A stretch of 38,487 nt of DNA from Allobosea sp. CRIB-10 (GCF_900112185.1 NZ_FOKP01000040.1:1-38487); one strand, 5' to 3'; shown: positions 7,591 through 16,482, counted from the first letter of the stretch. Translations and numbers: made by a program. Notes: generated from the sequence alone by a model not told the origin.

Positions 7591-8600
7591 CGTCCCACTC
7601 CGGCAAGCTTAGCGGGTGCAGGCGTCCTGCGGCGGTGCCTGCCGACGAGCCGAACCGCCTGGACGAGCAGGCTCAAGGCTAGTGCGGCGCCGAGCGGCAC
7701 CCAGTAGACGTCGCGGCGTCGGCGGAAGCTGACCGTGTCGACGCGACGCGTCTCGATCGCATCGAGACGGTTGTAAATCTCGGCGAGCTGGGTCCGGTCT
7801 AGCGCCCGGAAGAAGCCGCCTCCGGTGGTATCGGCGACCTGCTTCAGCGCGGCTTCGTCGAGCTTGTCCTCGCCGGCTGCCCGGGGATCGCCGACCGCGA
7901 CGGTGTGGATGACGATGCCCTTGTCCTTGGCGACGCCGGCAGCTTCGGCCGGCGGCACCTTGCTCAGCGTATCGTTGCCGTCGGTCAGAGCAATGATCGT
8001 CTTCGCCTTGACTGTGCTCTTGGCGAAGAGCCCGATCCCCAGGCCGATCGCATCGCCGAAGGCGGTGCGTGGCCCGGCCATGCCGACAACCGTGTCACGC
8101 AGCATGAGGCGGCAGAGGTCGAGATCGGTGGTGAAAGGCACGAGCGCGAACGGCGCATCGCCGAACACGACCACGCCGACGCGGTCGCCCTTGCGCCGCG
8201 ACAGGAACTCGTCGAGCACCTGCTTCACCGCCGTGAGCCGACCGACCGTCTTGCCGGACGCATCGACGAAATCCTTCGTGTCCATCGAGCCGGAGAGGTC
8301 GACCAGCAGGAGCAGGTCGCGCGTCGGCAGATCGCGATGCAGCGGCGGGTCGATCCATTGCGGCCGGGCGAGCGCGGCAAGCACCAGTAGCCAGGCCAGC
8401 AGGAGCGCGAGCCAGCGCCCGGCATCGCGCCGCGTTACGACGCCGCCGGAGACCGGGTCCTGCCCGGACAGGCGCGCCAGCCTGTCGAAGAACGGCACGC
8501 GCAGGCCGACGCGCTCCTGCGCATGCGGCGGTAGCCAGAACCAGATCACCAGCGGCAGTGGTAGGAGCAGGATGATCCAGGGATAGGCGAAGTTGAGCAT
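7587..8600 (-). CDS. batA: BatA-like vWA membrane protein
   Basis: The 337-residue product starts MLNFAYPWIILLLPLPLVIW; the ATG at 8600 lies one base past the preceding stop, and upstream in-frame codons fall within the DUF4381 gene. Transmembrane segments lie at about 5-23, 63-79 and near the C-terminus (about 300-318). The vWA domain (about 95-275) has an intact MIDAS: D101-L-S103-G-S105 (VDLSGSM), a conserved Thr in the TAFGD region and ALTDGND. BatA proteins work with MoxR ATPases, in envelope stress and protein maturation as far as is known. Confidence 0.92.
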   Translation of the reverse strand: MLNFAYPWIILLLPLPLVIWFWLPPHAQERVGLRVPFFDRLARLSGQDPVSGGVVTRRDAGRWLALLLAWLLVLAALARPQWIDPPLHRDLPTRDLLLLVDLSGSMDTKDFVDASGKTVGRLTAVKQVLDEFLSRRKGDRVGVVVFGDAPFALVPFTTDLDLCRLMLRDTVVGMAGPRTAFGDAIGLGIGLFAKSTVKAKTIIALTDGNDTLSKVPPAEAAGVAKDKGIVIHTVAVGDPRAAGEDKLDEAALKQVADTTGGGFFRALDRTQLAEIYNRLDAIETRRVDTVSFRRRRDVYWVPLGAALALSLLVQAVRLVGRHRRRTPAPAKLAGVGR

Positions 8601-8601
8601 G

Positions 8602-9093
8602 TCATGCACTCCCCGCCCGGCCGCGCTGGCCGCGCAGCCAGGCCTTGGCCTGCCCGAAGAGCAGGCCGGCATCGCCACCGGCGGTGCTCTCGGGGCAGGC
8701 GAAAAGCCGCTCCAGTCCCGCAGCCAGCACATCGGTGCGCGCGCCCGGCGGTGCCGTCTGCGCGACGAACGACGCCCAGCTCGGTCCGGTCAGCGCCGCG
8801 ACCCGCTCCCGGCCATAGGTGACCATGGCTGCACGCTTCAGGATGGCCGAGACGGCTTCGACAGTGTCGATCCCGCTCGGACTGGTAGCGACAGACACAT
8901 CGAGTTCGGCGGCGGCGGCCCGCAGATAGGCATCCGCCCGGTAGCGCCGCAGCGCGCGGATGCCGGCGATTGCGAGCATCGCGATGACCGCGCCGCCGAC
9001 GATCCAGATGCCGGCAGCGGGCGGCCAGAACGGCACGGCCGGCGGCAAGGCCAGATCGGCCAGTCTGGCGAGATCGCCGGGATCTTCGCTCAC
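8602..9093 (-). CDS. DUF4381 membrane protein
   Basis: The start is GTG (9093), overlapping the DUF58 stop as GTGA; an ATG further upstream in frame would overlap DUF58 by 150 bases and encode Arg/Pro-rich nonsense. The 163-residue protein begins VSEDPGDLARLADLALPPAV. It has a transmembrane helix (about 26-44, AAGIWIVGGAVIAMLAIAGI) and a cytoplasmic helical domain with ILKRAAMVTYGRERVAALTG, the hallmark of the DUF4381 family. Such proteins occur in MoxR/Bat operons between DUF58 and BatA. Biochemical role unknown. Confidence 0.85.
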   Translation of the reverse strand: MSEDPGDLARLADLALPPAVPFWPPAAGIWIVGGAVIAMLAIAGIRALRRYRADAYLRAAAAELDVSVATSPSGIDTVEAVSAILKRAAMVTYGRERVAALTGPSWASFVAQTAPPGARTDVLAAGLERLFACPESTAGGDAGLLFGQAKAWLRGQRGRAGSA

Positions 9094-10094
9094 GACGCTG
9101 CTCCCGTGCCGGCCCCGGCGAGCCGGCGGGCTTGGCGACGGCCGAGCAGCTCGCGCAGCTGCACGGCGGCGTCGCGGTCGGTGGCGATCGGCAGGATCGG
9201 GATCGCCCGGTCGCGCGACAGATCGGCGAGCCGCGCCCTCCATTGCCGGCGTTCTGCCGAGAAGCGTTGGCGCAGCGAGGTCGCTGAGGCGTCGAGCTCG
9301 ATCTGTGCCGTGCCCGAGCTGAACGTCGCCCGTCCGATATCCGGCAGGTCCTGTTCGAGCGGGTCGTGGACGAAGACCGCGATCAAGTCATTATGCGCGC
9401 AGATTTTGGTGATCAGCCGCGGCGTCTCGGCATCCTCGCCGGCGGCATCCGAGATGAGGCAGACCAACCCGTCATGCAGGCTCATCCGCGCCGCGGCGAC
9501 CAAGGCTTCGTTGAGCCTTGCCGCGCTTTGCTTCGTCGCCCCTGGCTTGCCCAGGGCGGCGTTGCGGCGGGCGACCTCGGTCAGGACGCGAACCACGCCG
9601 GCATCGCGCGCCTGCGGCTTGACGCTGGTCAGGCCATCGTCGCCGAAAACCACCGCCCCGACCCGGTCGCCGAGCGAGGCGACACGCCACGCGGCGAGCG
9701 CCGCAGCGTCCGCCGCCGCGACCGACTTCATCGCTCGCCGGCTGCCGAAGAACATGGTGCTGCGCTGGTCGACCAGGAGCAGGACCGGCCGGTCCCGCTC
9801 CTCAGAATAGACCCGAACATGCGGGCTGCCGAGCCGCGCCGTCGCCAACCAGTCGATCGTGCGTGTGTCATCGCCTTCGACATAGTGCCGCAGCTCTTCG
9901 AAATTCAGGCCGCGGCCGCGCAGACGCGAGGCATGCCGGCCGGCGAGCAGGCTGTGCACCGGCTGGCGCGGCAGGAAGCTGAAGCCACTGGCGCGATGCT
10001 TCAGGCGCAATAGCTCGTCGAGCGTGACGAAGGCGCGGGCTCCCGCCTCCGTAGCGCCCGCGCCGATCCGCGCCTTCTCCCGCATCATCGCCAT
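9090..10094 (-). CDS. DUF58 protein (vWA-like, MoxR-associated)
   Basis: The 334-residue cytosolic protein has the DUF58 signature GRGLNFEELRHYVEGDDTRT, followed by IDWLATARLGSPHVRVYSEE. A vWA-like part follows with VLLLVDQRSTMFFGS (D-Q-R-S-T, near-MIDAS), then RVGAVVFGDDG. The start ATG has GAGG seven bases upstream. It is the first gene of the coupled Bat operon (overlapping GTGA to DUF4381) and is separated from moxR by 108 bases that hold a hairpin. DUF58 proteins are regular partners of MoxR ATPases. Confidence 0.92.
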   Translation of the reverse strand: MAMMREKARIGAGATEAGARAFVTLDELLRLKHRASGFSFLPRQPVHSLLAGRHASRLRGRGLNFEELRHYVEGDDTRTIDWLATARLGSPHVRVYSEERDRPVLLLVDQRSTMFFGSRRAMKSVAAADAAALAAWRVASLGDRVGAVVFGDDGLTSVKPQARDAGVVRVLTEVARRNAALGKPGATKQSAARLNEALVAAARMSLHDGLVCLISDAAGEDAETPRLITKICAHNDLIAVFVHDPLEQDLPDIGRATFSSGTAQIELDASATSLRQRFSAERRQWRARLADLSRDRAIPILPIATDRDAAVQLRELLGRRQARRLAGAGTGAAS

Positions 10095-10170
10095 GGCCTT
10101 GCCTCACGATAGCATCGGACCGAAAGTGGAAACCACGTTGCGGAAGAATCTGATGCGATAACAATACGAT

Positions 10171-10202
10171 ATCATCGCGCGCCCGCTTGGACGCGCGATG
10201 AT
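10171..10202. terminator. 11-bp stem hairpin between moxR and the Bat operon
   Basis: ATCATCGCGCG (10171-10181) pairs perfectly with CGCGCGATGAT (10192-10202) around a 10-base loop. It begins at the base next to the moxR stop codon. On the minus strand the sequence after it is AT-rich but has no clean T-run. It may be a partial terminator or an RNA processing/stability element that sets moxR expression apart from the downstream genes. Confidence 0.5.
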
Positions 10203-11183
10203 CTAGGCCGCGACGGCGACCTGCTTCACGATCTCGTCCAGCACCGCGTCGGGCGTCATGCCGTCGGCTCCGGCCTCGTAGCTCAGCGACAGTCGGTGCC
10301 GGAGGCAGTCATGCGCGATGGCCTGGACATCCTCGGGCGTGACGTAGTCGCGCCCTTGCAGCCAGGCATAGGTCCGCGAGCATTTGTCGAGCGCGAGCGA
10401 GCCGCGCGGGCTGGCGCCGACGGCGATCCAGCTCTTGAGCTTGTCGCCGAATTCGCCCGGCCGACGCGTCGCGGAGATGAGCGCCACCATATAACTCTCG
10501 ACGATATCCTTCGTCGTCACGCGGTCGATCTGCTCTCTCGCATCAAATATCGTCTGCTGCGGAATGGTCGGGGGCGCCGCCCTGCCGGTCGGGGCGGCTG
10601 CGCTCTCCGAGCGGACGAGCCGCATCACCTTCACTTCGTCGGCATCCGAAGGGTAGTCGATCCGGACATGCATCAGGAAGCGGTCCATCTGCGCTTCCGG
10701 CAGCGGATAGGTCCCCTCCTGCTCGATCGGGTTCTGTGTCGCCAGCACCATGAACAGCGGCGGCAGATCATAGCTCTTGCCGGCGGCGGTGACGTGCCGC
10801 TCCTCCATCGCCTCGAGCAGGGCCGACTGCACCTTGGGCGGGGCGCGGTTGATCTCGTCGGCGAGGATGAGGTTGCCGAAGACCGGCCCCTTCCTGAACT
10901 CGAAGCTGCCATCCTGGCGCAAGATCTCGCCACCGGTCACGTCAGAAGGCAGCAGATCGGGCGTGAACTGGATACGGCTGAAATCGGATTCGAGGTTCTT
11001 CGACAGGCTCTTGATCGCGCGGGTCTTGGCGAGGCCGGGCAGGCCCTCCAGCAGGACATTGCCGTTGGCGAGCAGCGCGATGACGATGCGCTCGACCACC
11101 CTTTCCTGCCCGATGATGTCCTGGTTGATCCGGGCCTGGAGCTCCCGGACGGTATCGCGCGCTGTGGAACCGGTTCGATCCAT
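10203..11183 (-). CDS. moxR: MoxR-family AAA+ ATPase
   Basis: The 326-residue product (ATG at 11183; an in-frame ATG at 11243 is possible but its extension lacks family resemblance) carries the MoxR AAA_3 core. Walker A is GLPGLAKT (47-54), Walker B LILADEINRAPP (from 105), sensor 1 lies in MVLATQNPIEQEGTYPLPEA, and the lid includes GASPRGSLALDK. MoxR proteins are chaperone-like ATPases acting with vWA proteins. In Paracoccus, moxR is needed for active methanol dehydrogenase, a calcium enzyme. Here it lies 93 bases downstream of a sulfatase gene and upstream of the Bat genes, all in the same direction. Confidence 0.94.
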   Translation of the reverse strand: MDRTGSTARDTVRELQARINQDIIGQERVVERIVIALLANGNVLLEGLPGLAKTRAIKSLSKNLESDFSRIQFTPDLLPSDVTGGEILRQDGSFEFRKGPVFGNLILADEINRAPPKVQSALLEAMEERHVTAAGKSYDLPPLFMVLATQNPIEQEGTYPLPEAQMDRFLMHVRIDYPSDADEVKVMRLVRSESAAAPTGRAAPPTIPQQTIFDAREQIDRVTTKDIVESYMVALISATRRPGEFGDKLKSWIAVGASPRGSLALDKCSRTYAWLQGRDYVTPEDVQAIAHDCLRHRLSLSYEAGADGMTPDAVLDEIVKQVAVAA

Positions 11184-11276
11184 CTCTTGAAGTCCCTTGA
11201 GCGTTCCGAGCGCTCCCGTCACCGCCGTCGAAGACGGCCCCACGACTGCTCAGGCATGGGGTCGTCCTTACTCAGA

Positions 11277-12911
11277 TCAGCGAACGACGTTTGCTCGCAG
11301 TTGCTCTTCGATCTTGGTAAGATTGAACGAGCCCGGTGTTTGGCTGGGCGGATAGTCCTTCATCGATTGGAGGAACTGCGCCGCGAGCCCCTGGATCGGG
11401 ACGATAACGAAGACGCGGCTCATGAACCAGTCATTGTAGACGGTGGCGTTGTGCTGGGCCTTCTCGAACGGGTCGCGGCGGAGATGGAACAGCAAGGGCA
11501 CGCGCAGTTCGGTGAAGGGCTCCCGCCAGACGCCGAAGGCCTCACCGCGGTTCTCCAGGAACACGACCTTCCAATCTTCGTAGCGCGCAGCCACGACCTG
11601 GCCGTCATCGTTGACGTACCAGAACTCCTTGCGCGGCGATTCCTTGGTCTTGCCGCTAAAATAGTCGAGCATGTTGTAGCCGTCCGGATGGGACCGGTAG
11701 CGCCGGCCCGCGAAATTGTCGCCCTTCATCAGGCGATCCTTCGCATCCGGCATGCCGGCAGCGGCGGCGAAGGTGATCATCCAGTCTTCATGGGCGACGA
11801 TGCCGTTCAGCGTCGTGCCGGCCGGGAACTTGCCGGGCCAGCGCACGAAGGCGGGAACGCGGTAGGCGCCCTCCCAGTTCGAGTTCTTCTCGCTGCGGAA
11901 CGGAGTCGTGCCGGCATCGGGCCAGCTGTTGTAATGCGGGCCGTTATCGGTCGAGTAGAAGACGATGGTGTCGTTGGCGATGCCGAGATCATCGACCTTC
12001 TTCAGCAACGTGCCGACCAAGGCGTCATGCTCGACCATGCCATCGCTGTATTCGTCCTGCCCGGACTTGCCGCGATTGGCTTCCTTGACATGCGTGCGGA
12101 AATGCATGCGCGTCGCATTCCACCAGCAGAAGAACGGCTTGTTCGCCCTGACTTGCCGTTCGATGAAATCGATGGCAGCGGCGGCGGTTTCCTCGTCGAT
12201 CGTCTCCATCCGTTTCTTGGTCAGCGGCCCGGTGTCCTCGATCTTTCCGTCCGCGCTCGCCTTGATCACCCCGCGCGGGCCGAAGCGCTTGCGGAACTCC
12301 GGGTTCTTCGGATAGTCCGGGTTCTCCGGCTCCTCCTCCGCATTGAGGTGGTAGAGATTGCCGAGGAACTCGTCGAAGCCATGCCGGACCGGCAGGTGCT
12401 CGTCGCGGTCGCCGAAATGGTTCTTGCCGAACTGGCCGGTGGCGTAGCCCTTGTCCTTGAGGACGGCGGCGATCGTCGGATCGCTCGCCTGCCAGCCCTC
12501 CTTCGCTCCGGGCAGCCCGACCTTGGTCATGCCGGTACGCACTGGCACATTGCCGCCCATGAAGGCGGCGCGGCCGGCGGTGCAGCTCTGCTGGCCGTAA
12601 TAATCGGTGAAGCTGACGCCTTCGCGGGCGATGCGGTCGATATTCGGCGTCTGATAGCCCATCATGCCGCGATTATTGTGGCTGATGTTCCAGGTGCCAA
12701 TGTCGTCGCCCCAGATGACCAGGATGTTGGGGGGCTTGCCGGATGCCGCAGCAGGCTGCTGTTGCGCCTGCGCGACCTGAACCGGCGTCGCCGCGCCGAG
12801 CGCCGAGGCGGCGGCCAGCGTCGTGCCGCCGAGCAGGATCTTGCGCCGGTTCACGCTCGGCCCGTCCTGGGCGGTGGCTGGCTTCTCGGTGTGCTCGAGT
12901 TCCGTCGTCAT
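11277..12911 (-). CDS. Arylsulfatase, Tat-exported (sulfatase 1)
   Basis: This 544-residue type I sulfatase hydrolyses sulfate esters using a formylglycine made from Cys. The ATG at 12911 has AAGGAG in front. The N-terminus carries a twin-arginine signal (NRRKILLGGTTLAAAS, Arg22-Arg23) ending AQAQ. Active-site features are ILVIWGDDIG (metal Asp69/Asp70), SCTAGR (Cys110 to be formylglycine; consensus C-x-P/A-x-R with Ala here), ATGQFGKNHFGDRDEH, and YSTDNGPHY. It is one of three paralogs sharing HGFDEFxGNLYHLNAEEEPE. A formylglycine-generating enzyme is encoded 0.6 kb upstream. It lacks the extra Cys pairs of sulfatase 3. Substrate unknown. Confidence 0.93.
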   Translation of the reverse strand: MTTELEHTEKPATAQDGPSVNRRKILLGGTTLAAASALGAATPVQVAQAQQQPAAASGKPPNILVIWGDDIGTWNISHNNRGMMGYQTPNIDRIAREGVSFTDYYGQQSCTAGRAAFMGGNVPVRTGMTKVGLPGAKEGWQASDPTIAAVLKDKGYATGQFGKNHFGDRDEHLPVRHGFDEFLGNLYHLNAEEEPENPDYPKNPEFRKRFGPRGVIKASADGKIEDTGPLTKKRMETIDEETAAAAIDFIERQVRANKPFFCWWNATRMHFRTHVKEANRGKSGQDEYSDGMVEHDALVGTLLKKVDDLGIANDTIVFYSTDNGPHYNSWPDAGTTPFRSEKNSNWEGAYRVPAFVRWPGKFPAGTTLNGIVAHEDWMITFAAAAGMPDAKDRLMKGDNFAGRRYRSHPDGYNMLDYFSGKTKESPRKEFWYVNDDGQVVAARYEDWKVVFLENRGEAFGVWREPFTELRVPLLFHLRRDPFEKAQHNATVYNDWFMSRVFVIVPIQGLAAQFLQSMKDYPPSQTPGSFNLTKIEEQLRANVVR

Positions 12912-13108
12912 CGCGCATCTCCTTGAGTGGGGAATAGTCACGGCTTAGAACAAGTGCGGACGCTGGCAGCTGAAGCTCATCTAAGAGTAAGTTTCTTGGT
13001 CTCGCCGCTCCATCGGCGCACGACCCGTGCAGCCTCCGTGAGGCGGCCGGTCGAACTGAAAACAAGATTGCCCGGACTTTTGACCGACGGGACCGGCAAG
13101 TCACCGCG

Positions 13109-13119
13109 GTAACGGTTAC
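13109..13119. promoter_or_regulatory. Palindrome GTAAC-G-GTTAC, candidate operator (site 2)
   Basis: Perfect 5-bp arms around one base, about 200 bases before the start of sulfatase 1 in a 271-base gap. Identical to the copy at 18223. The rest of the gap (12912-13182) shows only a ribosome-binding site and no further gene. Confidence 0.55.
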
Positions 13120-13182
13120 GGCCTGGTCCGCCGGCCCTCTGGCTGGTGGACCAGGAAGTTGCCCCTCGGCAGCCGGCGGGCG

Positions 13183-13428
13183 TTACGGCATGCGGGGCAG
13201 AACGTCGTTGCCGAAGAAGTCAGTCTGGCGCGTCGCGCTGTTCTGGTTGGCCCGGATATAGCTCGGGCCGCCCGTGCGGGCGGGGCTGGGCCCTGTATCA
13301 AGATAGCTGCGCTGCTGCGGCTGGGGCGGCGCGACCGTGGTGGTGGAAGGCGGCTGTTGCGCAGATGTGGTGCAACCGACGAGGCCCGAACAGCACAGAG
13401 CGACGAGAAGCCCGGACAGCTTGGTCAC
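13183..13428 (-). CDS. Small lipoprotein
   Basis: The start is GTG (13428), chosen because GGAAGGGA lies eight bases upstream; a second GTG two codons earlier is too close to it. The 81-residue product begins VTKLSGLLVALCCSGLVGCT, with lipobox LVGC, so lipidation at Cys19 is expected. The mature part is Pro/Gln/Thr-rich and ends TRQTDFFGNDVLPRMP. I recognise no domain. It sits between the formylglycine-generating enzyme and sulfatase 1 genes in the same direction. Confidence 0.65.
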   Translation of the reverse strand: MTKLSGLLVALCCSGLVGCTTSAQQPPSTTTVAPPQPQQRSYLDTGPSPARTGGPSYIRANQNSATRQTDFFGNDVLPRMP

Positions 13429-13475
13429 GTGCACGGTCCCTTCCTCATTCGGCGAGTTCAATCCAGGTGGCCCCG

Positions 13476-14441
13476 TCAGGACGCGGGCCTGACGATACAG
13501 CGGAAGCCGACATGGCTGGTCGAGGTATCGACCGGCTCGGCATGGCGCGCAGCGGGGCGGTAGCGCCGGCAATAGCTCGGGGCGCACAGATGCGAACCGC
13601 CTTTCAGCACGCGACGCGGGATCCGGATGTGCGGTTGGCGCGGGTCGTAACTGTCGGCCTCCGGCCCGCCACGCGGGTTCTGCGGTACGCAACAGGCCTT
13701 CAGTGCGTCGGCCTGATGGCGCGTTGACCAGAAGTCGGTGGTCCACTCCCAGACATTTCCGATCATGTCGAAAAGGCCGTAGCCATTGGCTGGGAACGTC
13801 CGGACTGGAGAGGTGCGGGCCCAGCCATCCTCCTTCGTGTTCTCGTTCGGGAAGTTGCCCTGCCAGATATTGGCCATGTGACGGCCATCCGGGGTGAGCT
13901 CGTCACCCCAGGCGAATTCGGCGCCTTCCCTGCCACCCCAGGCGGCGAATTCCCATTCCGCCTCGGTCGGCAGCGCCTTCCCCGCCCAAGCCGCATAAGC
14001 TTCGGCATCGCGATAGGCGACATGGACGACAGGATGATCGTCCAGCCCCTTGATCGAGGAGCCGGAGCCATAGGGCTTGCGCCAGGTCGCTCCGAATTTG
14101 AACGTCCACCATTCTCCCCAGAGACGCAGGTCGACCGGATGAGTCGGCGGATTGAACATCAGTGATCCCGGCTGCAGCATATGCGGCAAGGCGCCCGGAT
14201 AGTCCTTCGGATCGGGCGGGATCTCGGCAAAGGTAACGTGGCCGGTCGCCTCGACGAAGGCGCGGAACTGGCGGTTGGTCACCGGCGTCTCGTCGATCCA
14301 GAAGCTGTCGACGCTGACGCGGTGGCTCGGCGCCTCCTCCGGATAATGCTCGTCTGACCCCATGCGGAAACTACCGCCGGCGATGAAGATCATCCCTTCG
14401 GTTCGGACTGGTCCTTCGAGCGTCGCGGCATCCGCCATCAT
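13476..14441 (-). CDS. Formylglycine-generating enzyme (sulfatase-modifying factor)
   Basis: The 321-residue product has the FGE-sulfatase fold: GMIFIAGGSFRMGSDEHYPE near the N-terminus, HRVSVDSFWIDETPVTNRQF, LPTEAEWEFAAWGG, GNVWEWTTDFW and the C-terminal RVLKGGSHLCAPSYCRRYR. Cys286 and Cys291 align with the two catalytic Cys of human FGE (SYMCHRSYCYRYR), so it should be a real oxidase and not just a fold relative. It converts the Cys of C-x-P/A-x-R motifs to formylglycine. No signal peptide is visible, so it acts in the cytoplasm before export. The start (14441 or next codon) lies just past the PPK2 stop. Its likely clients are the three sulfatases here. Confidence 0.93.
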   Translation of the reverse strand: MMADAATLEGPVRTEGMIFIAGGSFRMGSDEHYPEEAPSHRVSVDSFWIDETPVTNRQFRAFVEATGHVTFAEIPPDPKDYPGALPHMLQPGSLMFNPPTHPVDLRLWGEWWTFKFGATWRKPYGSGSSIKGLDDHPVVHVAYRDAEAYAAWAGKALPTEAEWEFAAWGGREGAEFAWGDELTPDGRHMANIWQGNFPNENTKEDGWARTSPVRTFPANGYGLFDMIGNVWEWTTDFWSTRHQADALKACCVPQNPRGGPEADSYDPRQPHIRIPRRVLKGGSHLCAPSYCRRYRPAARHAEPVDTSTSHVGFRCIVRPAS

Positions 14442-14442
14442 C

Positions 14443-15336
14443 TCAGCCCTTCTTGTCGTCCTCGGCCAGCAGCTCCTTGCGGGCCCTGGCCATCGCCTTG
14501 CGCGCTTCGTCGTCCACCTTCGGGAAGTCGAGAGCGAGCCCGTCGAGCGTCTCGGCGATGGTCTCCGCCACGAAAAGACGCGTGAACCATTTGTTGTCGG
14601 CGGGGACAACGTACCACGGCGCATGCTTCGTCGCAGTGTGGGCGATCATCGCCTGATAGGCTTTCTGGTAGTCGTCCCAATGCTTGCGCTCGGCGAGATC
14701 GGCCGGCTCGAATTTCCAGTTCTTGTCGGGCTCGTCGATCCGCGCCAGGAAACGCTTGCGCTGCTCGTCCTTGGAGAGATTGAGGAAGAACTTCAGGATC
14801 ACCGTGCCGTTGCGGGCGAGATGCTTCTCGAAATCACGGATGCTCTCGTAGCGCTCCTGCCAGATGTCCTTGCCAATCAGCTTCGGTGACAACCCCTGCT
14901 TCCGCAACAGATCCTCATGGACGCGAACGACCAGCACCTCCTCGTAATAGGAGCGGTTGAAAATGCCGATCTCGCCGCGCTCGGGCAGGGCGCGAGCGGC
15001 GCGCCACAGGAAGTCGTGGCGCAGCTCCAGCGAGCTCGGCGCCTTGAACGAGGTCACTTCGCAACCCTGCGGGTTCACGCCGGACATGACATGCTCGATC
15101 GTGCTGTCCTTTCCGGCTGTGTCGATCGCCTGCAGGACGATCAGCACCGACCAGCGCCGCTCGGCGTAGAGCCGCTCCTGCAGATCGCGCAGGCGCCCGA
15201 CGCCGTCCTGCAGCAGGTCCTTCGCCTCGCTCTTGTCGATATCGAGACCGCAGGTGTCGGCGGGGTCGAAACGCTTCAGCCGAAAACCATCGCCATCCTC
15301 TACCCGGAAGCGATCGATGATCTCGGCCTTGTCCAT
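14443..15336 (-). CDS. ppk2: Polyphosphate kinase 2 family protein
   Basis: The 297-residue product starts at ATG 15336, two bases after the HAD gene stop. It has a P-loop AIDTAGKDST (70-79, PPK2 Walker A), KAPSSLELRHDFLWRAARAL, GEIGIFNRSYYEEVLVVRVH and the lid QERYESIRDFEKHL. These are hallmarks of single-domain PPK2 enzymes, which transfer phosphate between polyphosphate and nucleotides. Subclass (AMP, ADP or GDP preference) cannot be fixed by eye. It is translationally close to the HAD gene upstream and FGE downstream; its link to sulfatase function is unclear. Confidence 0.92.
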   Translation of the reverse strand: MDKAEIIDRFRVEDGDGFRLKRFDPADTCGLDIDKSEAKDLLQDGVGRLRDLQERLYAERRWSVLIVLQAIDTAGKDSTIEHVMSGVNPQGCEVTSFKAPSSLELRHDFLWRAARALPERGEIGIFNRSYYEEVLVVRVHEDLLRKQGLSPKLIGKDIWQERYESIRDFEKHLARNGTVILKFFLNLSKDEQRKRFLARIDEPDKNWKFEPADLAERKHWDDYQKAYQAMIAHTATKHAPWYVVPADNKWFTRLFVAETIAETLDGLALDFPKVDDEARKAMARARKELLAEDDKKG

Positions 15337-15338
15337 GC

Positions 15339-16349
15339 TCACTGCCCAGCAGGAAAGACGGTCTTCCATTCCGTCTTCATGTCGACGATCGTCCAGCCCT
15401 TGGCCTTGCCCTCGTCGAGCGCCTTGTCGAGCTTGCCGATATGGGAGGCGCGGTCATAGGCCCATTCGCGCTCGGCATCGGTATGGTGAACAATCAGGGC
15501 CAGGCGCGCGCCCGAGCCCGCGGTCGTGTACTGGAGCATCTGCAGATCGCCGTCCGAGTTGCCGAAGGCGAGGATCGGCCGGCGCCCGATGAAGCGGTTG
15601 ATGCCGACCGGCTTGCCCGGCCCATCATCGACGAACTCGACCTTGCTCTCTTTGACGAGCCCCGGCTTGCCGTTGCCGTCGACTCGAAACTTCACGACAC
15701 CGGACGAGCCCACGACCTGCTCGGGGGGTATGCCGTAGACCTTCTCGGCGAAGACGCGCATGAACTCGACGCCGCCGCCTGACACGATGAAGGTCTTGAA
15801 GCCGTTGGCGCGCAGATGGTTCAGCAGCTCGAGCTGGGGCTGGTAGATGAGTTCGGAATAGGGGCGCTGCTTCGTAGGGTGGCGAGCTGTGCTCAGCCAG
15901 TTCTCGACCGAGGCGCTGAAGGCGTCGGTTGTCATGCCGGAATGGGTGAGGCTGACGACCTGCAGCAGCCCCTTGTTGCCGCCGGCCGACAAGGCCTTGA
16001 GGTCGCGCGCGAGCACGGAGCGATACGGTTCCTTGCCCTTCAGCGCCGGTTTCTCGGCCACCATCCGCTTGATCTCGTCGAAGGCGAAGAGCAACTGGAA
16101 ATAGGCCGGCTGCTCGGCCCAGAGCGTGCCGTCATTGTCGAAGGTGGCGATGCGTTCGGCCGGTTTGACGAAGTCGGGCCCGCCTTCTCGGGTCACCTTG
16201 GCGACGAAGTCGACGATCGTCTGCTTGGCCTTGCCCTCATTCCAGGAGGGCAGCGGGTCGGTCTGGGCAAAAGCAGCAGTGCTGGTCAGCACCAGAGCTG
16301 CGACCGTCGCAGCTGTCATCCCCATAATGGACCGCAATGTCCGGAGCAT
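15339..16349 (-). CDS. Exported HAD-family phosphatase
   Basis: The 336-residue product starts at ATG 16349 with GGGAGGA upstream and has a Sec-type signal (MTAATVAALVLTSTAAFAQT, ending at about residue 29). HAD motifs: I is TFDNDGTLW (Asp71, Asp73), II is TFIVSGGG, IV is ILAFGNSDGDLQML. It is thus a periplasmic phosphohydrolase of the class related to phosphoserine-phosphatase-like enzymes. It sits between sulfatase 2 and ppk2. It may recover phosphate while sulfatases recover sulfate, but this is inference. Confidence 0.88.
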   Translation of the reverse strand: MLRTLRSIMGMTAATVAALVLTSTAAFAQTDPLPSWNEGKAKQTIVDFVAKVTREGGPDFVKPAERIATFDNDGTLWAEQPAYFQLLFAFDEIKRMVAEKPALKGKEPYRSVLARDLKALSAGGNKGLLQVVSLTHSGMTTDAFSASVENWLSTARHPTKQRPYSELIYQPQLELLNHLRANGFKTFIVSGGGVEFMRVFAEKVYGIPPEQVVGSSGVVKFRVDGNGKPGLVKESKVEFVDDGPGKPVGINRFIGRRPILAFGNSDGDLQMLQYTTAGSGARLALIVHHTDAEREWAYDRASHIGKLDKALDEGKAKGWTIVDMKTEWKTVFPAGQ

Positions 16350-16482
16350 GGAATCCTCCCGGTTTCGCATCGCAGCGGTCGCTCGGCAAAAGCCCACCAT
16401 CACGAGGGTGATATGGAGCAGAGATCTGCGGTGCCCGCGCAATTCGCAGGCACCGTTTTCGCCGGGCCGCCGCCCTCTTGCA

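Noticed and set aside
10296..12926. Very long plus-strand open frame (876 codons) opposite moxR and sulfatase 1
   Set aside because: It is the antisense of two well-supported genes; its sequence is Arg/Ala/Gly-rich without domains. Long antisense frames are common in GC-rich DNA.
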